A stretch of 13,456 nucleotides of DNA. Origin: Candidatus Scatomorpha stercorigallinarum (GTDB taxonomy: Bacteria > Bacillota_A > Clostridia > Oscillospirales > Oscillospiraceae). Both the position numbers and the translations under genes were made by a program. The notes under the pieces were generated by a model, which worked only from the letters and a program-made list of their open reading frames with translations, searched no databases and had not been told where the DNA came from. The stretch covers positions 1 through 13,456 of the forward strand of contig DVOV01000176.1 of the NCBI GenBank assembly GCA_018713375.1, given 5' to 3'. Shown here piece after piece: positions 1 to 7,093 of this stretch; position 1 is the stretch's first letter; every line of letters starts with the position of its first letter.

Positions 1-1
1 C

Positions 2-1222
2 TTCGCCGGCATCATGGAGAGCCACATGCACGAGTACAAGCCCGCCGGCACCCCCGACGAGCTGGTGCGCGCCGCCATGGCCGACCCCATCGGCACCCCG
101 ACCCTGGCCGTGATGGCCGAGGGCAAGAAGAAGGTCGTCATCATCTGCTCCGACCACACCCGCCCGGTGCCCAGCAAGGTCATCATCCCCCCGATGCTGG
201 AGGAGATCCGCAAGGGCAGCCCCGACGCCGACATCACCCTGCTGATCGCCACCGGCTGCCACCGCGAGACCACCAAGGAAGAGCTCATCAACAAGTTTGG
301 TGAGGACATTGTCGCCAACGAGAAGATAGTCGTCCACGACTGCGACGACACCGACAACCTCGTCTGCATCGGCAAGCTGCCCAGCGGCGGCGACCTGATC
401 GTCAACAAGCTGGCCGTCGAGGCCGACCTGCTGGTGGCCGAGGGCTTCATCGAGCCCCACTTCTTCGCGGGCTTCTCCGGCGGCCGCAAGAGCATCCTGC
501 CCGGCATCGCCTCCCGCAAGACCGTTGTTTACAACCACAACGGCAAGTTCATCGACGATCCGCACAGCCGCACCGGCATCGTGGACGGCAACCCCATCCA
601 CAACGATATGCTGTATGCCGCCCGCGCCGCGCACCTGGCCTACATCGTGAACGTCATCAACGACTCCAACAAGACCCCCATCTACGCTGTCGCCGGCGAC
701 GTCGACCTGGCCCACCGTGTCGGCCGCGAGTTCCTGAGCAGCCAGTGCCAGGTGCCCGCAAACATGAGCGACATCGTCATCTCCACCAACGGCGGCTATC
801 CGCTGGACCAGAACATCTATCAGTCCGTCAAGGGCATGACCGCCGCTGAGGCCACCGTCAAAGAGGGCGGCGTCATCATCATGCTCAGCAAGTGCAACGA
901 CGGCCACGGCGGCAAGGTTTTCTATGAGACCTTCCGCGACGAGAAGAATCTGCAGCGCATGATGGACACTTTCATCGCCACTCCGCCCACCGAGACCATC
1001 ATCGACCAGTGGCAGAGCCAGATTTTCGCCCGTCTGCTGATGCGCGCCACCGTTGTGTTTGTCTCCGACGCCCCGGACGACATGGTCTCCGACCTGCACA
1101 TGGTCCCGGCCCACTCCATGGAGGAGGCCCTGGCCAAGGCCGACGAGATCCTCGCCGCCAAGGGCATCAAGGACGGCTCCATCCTCTCCATCCCCGACGG
1201 CGTGTCCGTCATGGTGGTGTGA
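2..1222 (+). CDS. larA: LarA-family nickel-dependent alpha-hydroxyacid racemase/epimerase (5' partial)
   Basis: This is a LarA-family enzyme, which inverts the alpha carbon of 2-hydroxyacids by hydride transfer on a nickel-pincer (NPN) cofactor. The frame is open to the window edge. The first ATG is at 14, but the residues before it (FAGI) also fit the family, so the true start lies upstream. Numbering from that ATG, all residues known to matter in Lactobacillus plantarum LarA are found with a constant offset of 25: D47 and R50 (D72, R75), H83 (H108), H149 (H174), the cofactor lysine K159 (K184) in GFSGGRK, and nickel ligand H175 (H200). The C-terminal half carries STNGGYPLDQN and VKGMTAAEA. 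The match to true lactate racemase is close, but the family also holds malate, phenyllactate, hydroxyglutarate and gluconate racemases or epimerases. The neighbouring acid-sugar genes suggest a sugar-acid substrate, which is inference. larB and larC lie downstream. Confidence 0.93.
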   Translation, partial: FAGIMESHMHEYKPAGTPDELVRAAMADPIGTPTLAVMAEGKKKVVIICSDHTRPVPSKVIIPPMLEEIRKGSPDADITLLIATGCHRETTKEELINKFGEDIVANEKIVVHDCDDTDNLVCIGKLPSGGDLIVNKLAVEADLLVAEGFIEPHFFAGFSGGRKSILPGIASRKTVVYNHNGKFIDDPHSRTGIVDGNPIHNDMLYAARAAHLAYIVNVINDSNKTPIYAVAGDVDLAHRVGREFLSSQCQVPANMSDIVISTNGGYPLDQNIYQSVKGMTAAEATVKEGGVIIMLSKCNDGHGGKVFYETFRDEKNLQRMMDTFIATPPTETIIDQWQSQIFARLLMRATVVFVSDAPDDMVSDLHMVPAHSMEEALAKADEILAAKGIKDGSILSIPDGVSVMVV

Positions 1223-1261
1223 GAGCCGGCACAGCGCTAATAACTTACCCGGCATGACCTA

Positions 1262-1292
1262 CGCGCCGGCCCTGCCGGGCCGGCGCGGTTTT
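1262..1292 (+). terminator. GC-rich hairpin with TTTT, between the racemase and glycerate kinase genes
   Basis: A perfect 11-bp stem (1262-1272 with 1277-1287, left arm CGCGCCGGCCC) closes a TGCC loop and is followed by GTTTTC. This is an intrinsic terminator with a short U tract, so partial read-through is possible. The 137-bp gap also holds a second small hairpin (1316-1321 with 1326-1331, CAGGCC/GGCCTG) just upstream of the ribosome site of the next gene. A poor promoter candidate lies there too (TTGTGA at 1309, 17-nt spacer, TAAAAG at 1332), so whether the next gene starts a new transcript cannot be settled by eye. Confidence 0.75.
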
Positions 1293-1359
1293 CATAACCA
1301 AAAGACGGTTGTGAGCAGGCCGAAGGGCCTGTAAAAGCAAGCAAGCGGAGGTTTTTGCA

Positions 1360-2496
1360 TTGAAAAAAGCGGTTCTTATACCCGATTCCTTTAAGGGCAC
1401 CATGTCTTCCACCCGCGTTTGCCAGCTCATAGCGGAGCGCATCGAGAAGATATTCCCCGGCTGCGCCGTGCAGTCCATCCCCGTCGCGGACGGTGGCGAG
1501 GGCAGCGTTGACGCCTTCCTCACCGCCGTTGGCGGCGAGAAGGTGACCAGGACCGTCACCGGCCCCTGGTTTGAGCAGTGCGAGGGCTACTACGGGCTGA
1601 TCGACGGCGGCGCCACCGCCGTGCTCGAGATGGCAGCCGCGGCCGGCCTGCCCATGGTGGGTGACCACAAGGACCCCAGCGGCACCACGACCTACGGCGT
1701 GGGCGAGCTGATAGCGGACGCGGCCCGCAGCGGGGCCAAAAAGCTCGTCGTCGGCCTCGGCGGCAGCGCCACGAACGACGGCGGCTGCGGCGCGGCCGCT
1801 GCCGCGGGCGTCAAGTTCTACAACGCCGCGGGAGAGAGCTTCGTGCCCGTGGGCGGCACGCTGAAGGACATCGAGCGCATCGACATGTCCAGCCGCGACC
1901 CGGCGCTGAACAGCGTGGAGATCGTCACCATGTGCGACATAGACAACCCGATGTACGGCAAGACCGGCGCGGCCTATATCTTCGGGCCCCAGAAGGGCGC
2001 CGACCCGGCGATGGTCGAGTCGCTCGACCAGGGGCTGAGGCATCTGGCCGAGGTCATCAAGCGCGACGTGGGCGTCGACGTGGCCGAAATCCCCGGCGCG
2101 GGCGCGGCGGGCGCCATGGGCGCCGGCATGGTGGCCTTCTTCGGCTCCCGGCTGCAGATGGGCATCGAGACCGTGCTCGACACCGTGGGCTTCGACGAGG
2201 CTATCAAGGACGCCGACGTTATTTTCACCGGCGAGGGCAAGATAGACTCCCAGAGCCTGCGCGGCAAGGTCGTCATCGGCGTGGCCCGCAGGGCGGTGAA
2301 GCAGGCGAAGCCCGTTATCGCCATCGTCGGCGGCGCGGACTACGACGTTGACGCCGCCTATGGCGAGGGCGTGACGGCCATCTTCCCGATAAACCGCCTG
2401 CCGCAGGACTTCTCTGTGCTCAAGGAGCACTCCGAGGAGAACCTGGCCTTCACAGCGGAGAACGTGCTGCGCACCATGCGCATGGCCGGAATGTGA
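1360..2496 (+). CDS. garK: Glycerate 2-kinase (GarK/GlxK family)
   Basis: A 378-residue glycerate kinase of the GarK/GlxK family, which phosphorylates D-glycerate with ATP to 2-phosphoglycerate and so feeds lower glycolysis. Family motifs are all visible: PDSFKG at 8-13, PVADGGEG at 41-48, GLGGSATNDGGCG at 132-144 and TGEGKIDSQSLRGK at 290-303. The length is usual for the family. The start is a TTG codon, chosen because GGAGG at 1347-1351 lies 8 nt upstream and the protein begins MKKAVLIPDS, as homologues do. The next gene begins 8 nt after the stop, so the two are co-transcribed. In this cluster it may handle glycerate made from a sugar acid by dehydration and cleavage, but no aldolase or tartronate semialdehyde reductase is in view. 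Confidence 0.93.
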   Translation: MKKAVLIPDSFKGTMSSTRVCQLIAERIEKIFPGCAVQSIPVADGGEGSVDAFLTAVGGEKVTRTVTGPWFEQCEGYYGLIDGGATAVLEMAAAAGLPMVGDHKDPSGTTTYGVGELIADAARSGAKKLVVGLGGSATNDGGCGAAAAAGVKFYNAAGESFVPVGGTLKDIERIDMSSRDPALNSVEIVTMCDIDNPMYGKTGAAYIFGPQKGADPAMVESLDQGLRHLAEVIKRDVGVDVAEIPGAGAAGAMGAGMVAFFGSRLQMGIETVLDTVGFDEAIKDADVIFTGEGKIDSQSLRGKVVIGVARRAVKQAKPVIAIVGGADYDVDAAYGEGVTAIFPINRLPQDFSVLKEHSEENLAFTAENVLRTMRMAGM

Positions 2497-2504
2497 GGCG
2501 CGGC

Positions 2505-3533
2505 ATGAAGCCGATCCTTGCGATAACAATGGGCGACCCGGCGGGCGTCGGGCCGGAGATATCCGTCAAAGCCCTCGCCAAGAGCGAGGTCTATGGTTAC
2601 TGCCGGCCGCTCGTCGTGGGCTCGCCAGTCATAATGGAGCGCGCGAAGGGCTTCGTGGGGATGCCGGAGATCGCCATCCATGAGATAAAGTCCGTCTCCG
2701 AGGCCAAGTTCGAGTGCGGCACCATCGACGTGCTTGACCCGGGCCTGGAGGGCATGGAGCAGGTCGTCCCCGGCAAGGTGAGCGCCCTGGCGGGCGACGC
2801 GGCCTTCAAATGCGTGGTCAAGGCCATCGAGCTGGCCATGGCCAAGGAAGTTGACGGCACCGTCACCAACCCGCTGAACAAGGAGGCCATCAACCTCGCC
2901 GGGCACCACTTCTCCGGGCACACGGAGATCTATGCGCACTACACCAACACCAAGAAGTACACCATGATGCTCGTGCATGAGAACATGCGCGTCGTCCACG
3001 TCTCCACCCACGTCTCGCTGCGCGAGGCCTGCGACCGCGTGAAGAAGGACCGCGTGCTGGACTGCATCCGCATCGCGGCGGACGCCTGCCGCAAGCTGGG
3101 CATTGAAGACCCGCGCGTGGGCGTGGCCGGGCTCAACCCGCACTGCGGCGAGAACGGCATGTTCGGCCGCGAGGACCTGGACGAGATCGCCCCGGCGGTG
3201 GAGGCCGCCAAGGCGGAGGGCATCGACTGCACCGGCCCCGTGGCGCCCGACACCGTGTTCAGCAAGCTGCGCGGCGGCTGGTTCGACGTGGTCGTGGCCA
3301 TGTACCACGACCAGGGGCACATACCGATGAAGGTCGTGGGCTTCGTCTATGACCAGGAGAAGAAGGAATGGGGCGCCGTGGCGGGCGTGAATATCACCTG
3401 CGGGCTGCCCATCATCCGCGTCAGCGTTGACCACGGCACGGCCATGGGCCACGCGGGACACGGCAACGCCAGCGAGCTGAGCCTGATAAACTCCATCGAG
3501 TGCGCCACTCAGTTCGCGCTGCACTGGGAGTGA
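2505..3533 (+). CDS. pdxA2: PdxA/PdxA2-family 4-phospho-acid dehydrogenase
   Basis: A 342-residue NAD-dependent, metal-dependent dehydrogenase of the PdxA family. PdxA itself oxidises 4-phosphohydroxythreonine in pyridoxal phosphate synthesis. The PdxA2 branch oxidises and decarboxylates D-threonate 4-phosphate (or D-erythronate 4-phosphate) to dihydroxyacetone phosphate. Motifs seen are MGDPAGVGPEI at 9-19, GHHFSGHTE at 133-141, the three likely metal histidines H169, H213 (GLNPHCGE) and H268 (MYHDQGH), and the C-terminal VDHGTAMGHAGHGNAS. The ATG at 2505 is preferred over the GTG at 2493 because GAGG at 2495-2498 lies 6 nt before it and the protein then starts MKPILAITMGDP as usual. The four-carbon acid sugar kinase follows 4 nt after the stop, and that pairing favours the PdxA2 role over vitamin B6 synthesis. 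Confidence 0.88.
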   Translation: MKPILAITMGDPAGVGPEISVKALAKSEVYGYCRPLVVGSPVIMERAKGFVGMPEIAIHEIKSVSEAKFECGTIDVLDPGLEGMEQVVPGKVSALAGDAAFKCVVKAIELAMAKEVDGTVTNPLNKEAINLAGHHFSGHTEIYAHYTNTKKYTMMLVHENMRVVHVSTHVSLREACDRVKKDRVLDCIRIAADACRKLGIEDPRVGVAGLNPHCGENGMFGREDLDEIAPAVEAAKAEGIDCTGPVAPDTVFSKLRGGWFDVVVAMYHDQGHIPMKVVGFVYDQEKKEWGAVAGVNITCGLPIIRVSVDHGTAMGHAGHGNASELSLINSIECATQFALHWE

Positions 3534-3537
3534 TAGA

Positions 3538-4752
3538 ATGGACAGATATCTGATAATAGCCGACGATTTCACCGGCGCTAACGACACAGGCGTGCAGCTG
3601 CGCCGCCGCGGCCTGCCCACGAGCGTCATCTTCGCGGGCAAGAAGCTGCCGGAGGGCGACTGCGTGGTGATAGACACCGAGAGCCGCGGCGTTTCCCCCG
3701 AGGAGGCGGCCGAGGCCGTTACGCTCGCCTGCGCGGAGGTCAACTTTGACGACTATAAGTACGTCATCAAGAAAGTGGACTCCACCCTGCGTGGCAACAT
3801 CGCCGCCGAGGTGGCCGCCATGGACGCGGCCTATAAGCCGGAGCTCATCATTTTCATGCCCGCGCTGCCCGCGCTGGGCCGCACCACCGAAAACGGCGTC
3901 CACTGCCTTAAAGGCGTGCCCCTGACGGAGACGGAGCTCGCCAAGGACCCCAAGAACCCCGTCCGCGAGGACAACATCAACAGGTTGCTGGCCGCGGCCT
4001 ATACGGAGAACGTCACGCACGTCTCGCTCGGCGAGATACGCAACGGGTTCGCCATCGAGGGCGGGCGCGTCTTTACCTTCGACAGCGTCTCCGACCAGGA
4101 CATGCAGGCCGTCATCGCGGCTGCCAAGGCCACGGGCAAGCGCACGCTGTATATCGGCACGGCCGCCATGGCCGACAACATCATGGCCCTGGAGAGCACG
4201 GTGGCGCCTGTGATGGGCGTCATCGCCAGCGTCAGCGACGTATCCGGCGGGCAGGTGCGCGCGGCGGAGGCCGCGGGCGTCAAGAGCGTGGTCGTGCCCT
4301 TCCACGAGATACTCTCCGGCGCCAAGGGGCAGGCCGAGTATGTGAACGCCACCGTGGAGAGCCTGAAGGCCGGGCACGACACCATGCTCGTCAGCAGCAG
4401 CACACTCAGCCGCAGCGAGCTCGAGGCCGCCAAGGCCGAGGGCGAGCGCCAGGGCATGAGCCTGCCGCAGGTGAGCGACTATGTGCGCTTCACGATGGGC
4501 GAGATGGCCGCCGCCGTGCTCGGCGAGTGCGCCGTCAGCGGCGTGTTCGTAACGGGCGGTGACACGGCGCTGGGCCTGCTGGAGAGCCTGGGCGCGGACG
4601 GCTCGGAGATACTCTCCGAGGTCAGCGTGGGCATCCCCATGATGCGCCTCATCGGCGGAAAGGCCGCTGGCGTGAAGATGGTCACAAAGGCGGGCGCTTT
4701 CGGCACGCCGGACGCCATCAACAACGCCTTCCGCAAGCTCAAGGAAGCCTGA
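3538..4752 (+). CDS. Four-carbon acid sugar kinase (DUF1537, DtnK/OtnK-like)
   Basis: A 404-residue two-domain kinase of the former DUF1537 family, which phosphorylates the 4-hydroxyl of threonate, erythronate or 2-oxotetronate with ATP. The N-terminal substrate domain shows IADDFTGANDTG near 7-18 and KKVDSTLRGN near 78-87. The C-terminal nucleotide domain shows VTGGDTALGLL near 338-348, an IPMMRL segment and KAGAFG. The length is typical. The ribosome site GGGAG (3526-3530) overlaps the stop of the preceding gene, so the two are tightly coupled. A kinase next to a PdxA2-like enzyme without an OtnC-type aldolase or OtnI isomerase fits the D-threonate route (DtnK plus PdxA2). Which four-carbon acid it accepts is inferred from that pairing and cannot be read from the sequence. 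Confidence 0.9.
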   Translation: MDRYLIIADDFTGANDTGVQLRRRGLPTSVIFAGKKLPEGDCVVIDTESRGVSPEEAAEAVTLACAEVNFDDYKYVIKKVDSTLRGNIAAEVAAMDAAYKPELIIFMPALPALGRTTENGVHCLKGVPLTETELAKDPKNPVREDNINRLLAAAYTENVTHVSLGEIRNGFAIEGGRVFTFDSVSDQDMQAVIAAAKATGKRTLYIGTAAMADNIMALESTVAPVMGVIASVSDVSGGQVRAAEAAGVKSVVVPFHEILSGAKGQAEYVNATVESLKAGHDTMLVSSSTLSRSELEAAKAEGERQGMSLPQVSDYVRFTMGEMAAAVLGECAVSGVFVTGGDTALGLLESLGADGSEILSEVSVGIPMMRLIGGKAAGVKMVTKAGAFGTPDAINNAFRKLKEA

Positions 4753-4765
4753 AATAAAGAGTGAG

Positions 4766-4789
4766 GCCGGGCCGCCGACGCGGCCCGGC
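4766..4789 (+). other. Intercistronic GC hairpin without U tract
   Basis: A perfect 10-bp stem (4766-4775 with 4780-4789, left arm GCCGGGCCGC) closes a CGAC loop in the 51-nt gap before the dehydratase small subunit. No T tract follows. The purine-rich ribosome site of the next gene comes directly after it. It is more likely an mRNA stability or processing element than a terminator, which is inference. Confidence 0.6.
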
Positions 4790-4803
4790 GGAAAGGAAAG
4801 TAA

Positions 4804-5097
4804 ATGAGCACTATTCACGCGGTCCATATCGACGACAAGGACTCCTGCGTCACCGTCACCGAGCCCGTCAAGGCCGGGGACACCGTGGAGTACCACCTGG
4901 CGGACGGCACGGTGGAGACCGTTACCGCCCTGGGCGACTCGCCCATCTATCACAAGATCGCCATCGTGGACGTGCCGGAGGGCGGATTCGTCTACAAGTA
5001 CGGCCAGAAGATCGGCATAGCCAGCTGTGATATCAAAAAGGGCGACTACGTCCACACCCACAATTTGAAGCCCGTCGGGCACCTGCAGGAGGCGTGA
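4804..5097 (+). CDS. UxaA-family dehydratase small subunit (SAF domain)
   Basis: A 97-residue SAF-domain protein matching the N-terminal part of altronate/galactarate dehydratases (UxaA/GarD) when that part is encoded separately. Conserved segments are HKIA at 50-53, KYGQKIG at 65-71, and VHTHN at 83-87, which is the usual end of the SAF fold. It is expected to form a complex with the product of the next gene and help bind the substrate carboxylate. The ribosome site is the AAAGGA near 4792. Its stop overlaps the ribosome-site region of the large subunit, as expected for subunits made in step. The same split layout occurs in (R)-sulfolactate sulfo-lyase (SuyA/SuyB), so the substrate class is open. 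The sugar-acid kinases next door favour a sugar acid. Confidence 0.87.
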   Translation: MSTIHAVHIDDKDSCVTVTEPVKAGDTVEYHLADGTVETVTALGDSPIYHKIAIVDVPEGGFVYKYGQKIGIASCDIKKGDYVHTHNLKPVGHLQEA

Positions 5098-5099
5098 AC

Positions 5100-6272
5100 A
5101 TGGATAAGACCACTTTTATGGGCTATAAGCGCCCCTACGGCCGCGTCGGCATCCGCAACCACGTCGTGGTCATGCCCGGCGTCAACTGCGCGGAGATCGC
5201 CGCCAGGCGCATCGCTGAGAGCTGCAAGGGCTCCACGCTGCTCACCAACCCCTACGGCTGCGTGCAGAGCCAGGGCGACACGCAGATCACGCTGAAGATC
5301 CTTGCCGGCCTGCTCGCCAACCCGAACGTACACAGCGTGCTCATCGTCGGCCTCGGCTGCGAGACCATGCAGAAGGACATGTACCTCAACGCCGTGGAGG
5401 AGCGCTCCCCCGGCAAGCGCGTGGAGTATATCTCCATCCAGCAGTGCGGCGGCATCGGCCGCACGGTGGCAAAGGGCATCTCCATCGTCCAGGAGCTGAT
5501 GGCGGAGGCCGAAAAGTGCAAGCGCGAGCCCTGTCCCATCGGCGAGCTGATGCTCGGCCTCGAGTGCGGCGGCAGCGACCCCACGAGCGGCATCTGCGCC
5601 AACGTGGCGCTGGGCATCGTCTCCGACCGGCTGGTCGATATGGGCGGCAGCAGCGTCATCAGCGAGACCAGCGAGGCCATCGGCGCCGAGCACATCCTCA
5701 AGGCCCGCGGCGCCACGCCGGAGATCGGCCAGAAGATCTATGACACCATCAAGTGGAAGGACGACGCCTACCGCGAGATGGGCGAGGACATCCGCAACTC
5801 CAACCCGACGCCGGGCAACATCCGCTCCGGCCTCACCACGCTGGAGGAGAAGAGCCTGGGCTGCATCAACAAGAGCGGCACGCGGCCCTTCACCGGCTGC
5901 TACGCCTATGGCGAGATGATCACCACCCGCGGCCCCGCCTTCCTGGAGACCGGCGCTTACGACCCGCTCTCCACCATCGGCGAGCTCGCCAGCGGCTGCC
6001 AGACCGTGGCCTTCACCACCGGCATGGGCAACCCGATGGGCTGCGCCGTGGGCCCGGTCATAAAGATAACCGGCAACCACCAGACCTATGAGTGGATGAA
6101 CGACCTGCTCGATTTCGACTGCAGCGCCAGCCTGCGCGGCGAAAAGAGCCACGCCCAGGTGGCGGACGAGCTCTTCGACCTCATAATCGACGTCTGCGAG
6201 GGCAAGCTGACCAAGGCGGAGATCAACGGCTCCGACATCAACACCATCGACCACTACAATATGCTCTGCTGA
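5100..6272 (+). CDS. UxaA-family dehydratase large subunit
   Basis: A 390-residue large subunit of the altronate/galactarate dehydratase family, metal-dependent lyases that remove water from sugar acids to give 2-keto-3-deoxy acids. Motifs are GYKRPYGRVGIRN at 8-20, NPYGCVQSQGD at 50-60, GLGCE at 84-88, QQCGG at 114-118, GLECGGSDPTSGI at 153-165, PGNIRSGLTTLEEKSLG around 238-254 and TTGMGNPMG at 306-314. The conserved cysteines C54, C87 and C156 are the obvious metal-ligand candidates. The start is the ATG at 5100 because AGGAGG (5087-5092) lies 7 nt upstream. The GTG at 5094 is only 1 nt from it. An (R)-sulfolactate sulfo-lyase (SuyB) has the same fold and size and cannot be excluded by eye. 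Altronate specificity should not be assumed. Confidence 0.87.
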   Translation: MDKTTFMGYKRPYGRVGIRNHVVVMPGVNCAEIAARRIAESCKGSTLLTNPYGCVQSQGDTQITLKILAGLLANPNVHSVLIVGLGCETMQKDMYLNAVEERSPGKRVEYISIQQCGGIGRTVAKGISIVQELMAEAEKCKREPCPIGELMLGLECGGSDPTSGICANVALGIVSDRLVDMGGSSVISETSEAIGAEHILKARGATPEIGQKIYDTIKWKDDAYREMGEDIRNSNPTPGNIRSGLTTLEEKSLGCINKSGTRPFTGCYAYGEMITTRGPAFLETGAYDPLSTIGELASGCQTVAFTTGMGNPMGCAVGPVIKITGNHQTYEWMNDLLDFDCSASLRGEKSHAQVADELFDLIIDVCEGKLTKAEINGSDINTIDHYNMLC

Positions 6273-6289
6273 GGGCATGGAAAAATGCG

Positions 6290-6316
6290 AGGGCCGCCCC
6301 GCGCGGGCGGCCCTTT
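6290..6316 (+). other. Perfect GC hairpin before larB (weak terminator or processing site)
   Basis: A perfect 10-bp stem (6290-6299 with 6305-6314, left arm AGGGCCGCCC) closes the loop CGCGC and is followed by TTTGCGGGTTTTCG. The T run touching the stem is too short for a strong terminator, so attenuation or RNA processing between the catabolic genes and the cofactor genes is likelier. The hairpin also argues against starting larB at the upstream ATG at 6277. Confidence 0.6.
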
Positions 6317-6336
6317 GCGGGTTTTCGAGGTATGCT

Positions 6337-7083
6337 ATGAAGAAAAAATTCGTTTTGGACATCCTGAAAGAGGTCGAGGCCGGAAGGCTCTCGGCCGACG
6401 ACGCTCTTACCCGCCTGAAGCTCGAGCCAATAGAGGAGCTCGGCTTCGCGCGCGTGGACCTGCACCGGGAACTGCGCCAGGGCGCGACCGAGGTGATCTA
6501 CGGCGCGGGGAAGACGCCGGAACAGATTTCGAAAATTATCGGCGCGTTGATGGACAACGGCGCGCCCACCGTGCTCACCACGCGCATGGCGCAGGAGGCG
6601 GCGGACTATGTGGGCGAGCGGCATGAGCTGCGCTACGACCCCGTTTCACGCGTGGGCATCGCCGGCGAGATACCGGAGCCGGACGGCGTGGGCACCATAG
6701 TCGTCGCCACCGGCGGCACGACGGACATCCCCGTGGCGGAAGAGGCGGCGCTGACCGCCGAGGCGCTGGGGAACCGCGTGAAGCGCCTCTATGACGTGGG
6801 CGTTTCCGGCATCCACCGCCTGCTCGAGCACGCGGACGACATCGTCACCGCCCGCTGCATCGTGGCCGTGGCCGGCATGGAGGGAGCGCTGCCGAGCGTC
6901 ATCGGCGGGCTTGCCGACTGCCCGGTGATCGCCGTTCCCACCAGCGTGGGCTATGGCGCCGCATTTGGCGGCGTGGCGGCGCTTTTGAGTATGCTGAATT
7001 CCTGCGCCAGTGGCCTGTCCGTGGTCAACATCGACAACGGCTTCGGGGCGGGCTATCTGGCCAGTATGATAAATCACCTGTGA
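6337..7083 (+). CDS. larB: LarB, nickel-pincer cofactor biosynthesis carboxylase/hydrolase
   Basis: A 248-residue LarB, which carboxylates nicotinic acid adenine dinucleotide and releases pyridinium-3,5-biscarboxylic acid mononucleotide, the first step to the nickel-pincer cofactor. The N-terminus holds the LarB-type LGFARVDLHRELRQG. The C-terminal PurE-like domain holds ATGGTTDIPVAEEAA, LYDVGVSGIHRLL, VAGMEGALPSVIGGL, PTSVGYGA and LNSCASGLSVVNID. The start at 6337 (MKKKFVLDI) is chosen because GAGG at 6327-6330 sits 6 nt upstream. The longer form from 6277 would read through a hairpin and adds unrelated residues. larC begins 10 nt after the stop. It is expected to supply cofactor to the racemase at the start of the window. 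Confidence 0.96.
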   Translation: MKKKFVLDILKEVEAGRLSADDALTRLKLEPIEELGFARVDLHRELRQGATEVIYGAGKTPEQISKIIGALMDNGAPTVLTTRMAQEAADYVGERHELRYDPVSRVGIAGEIPEPDGVGTIVVATGGTTDIPVAEEAALTAEALGNRVKRLYDVGVSGIHRLLEHADDIVTARCIVAVAGMEGALPSVIGGLADCPVIAVPTSVGYGAAFGGVAALLSMLNSCASGLSVVNIDNGFGAGYLASMINHL

Positions 7084-7093
7084 GGACCGAGCA

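Noticed and set aside
1309..1337. Possible promoter before glycerate kinase (TTGTGA, 17 nt, TAAAAG)
   Set aside because: It has only 4 of 6 matches in each element, and one overlaps a small hairpin. It is too weak to list as a feature without transcript data.
2505..3533. Pyridoxal phosphate biosynthesis role for the PdxA homologue
   Set aside because: No other vitamin B6 gene is present, and it is coupled to an acid sugar kinase, the known PdxA2 context. It is kept only as a minor alternative.
3421..5082. 553-codon minus-strand open frame
   Set aside because: It is antisense to three clearly recognised + strand genes and gives a composition typical of reverse-frame translation, with no family motif.
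5094..5099. GTG start for the dehydratase large subunit
   Set aside because: It is only 1 nt from AGGAGG. The ATG at 5100 has 7-nt spacing. The same logic rejects GTG 2493 for pdxA2, GTG 9096 for the PepSY protein and ATG 11631 for the double rubredoxin.
6277..6336. Longer larB start at 6277
   Set aside because: It would read through the perfect hairpin and has no good ribosome site. The ATG at 6337 has GAGG at 6-nt spacing and the usual LarB N-terminus.
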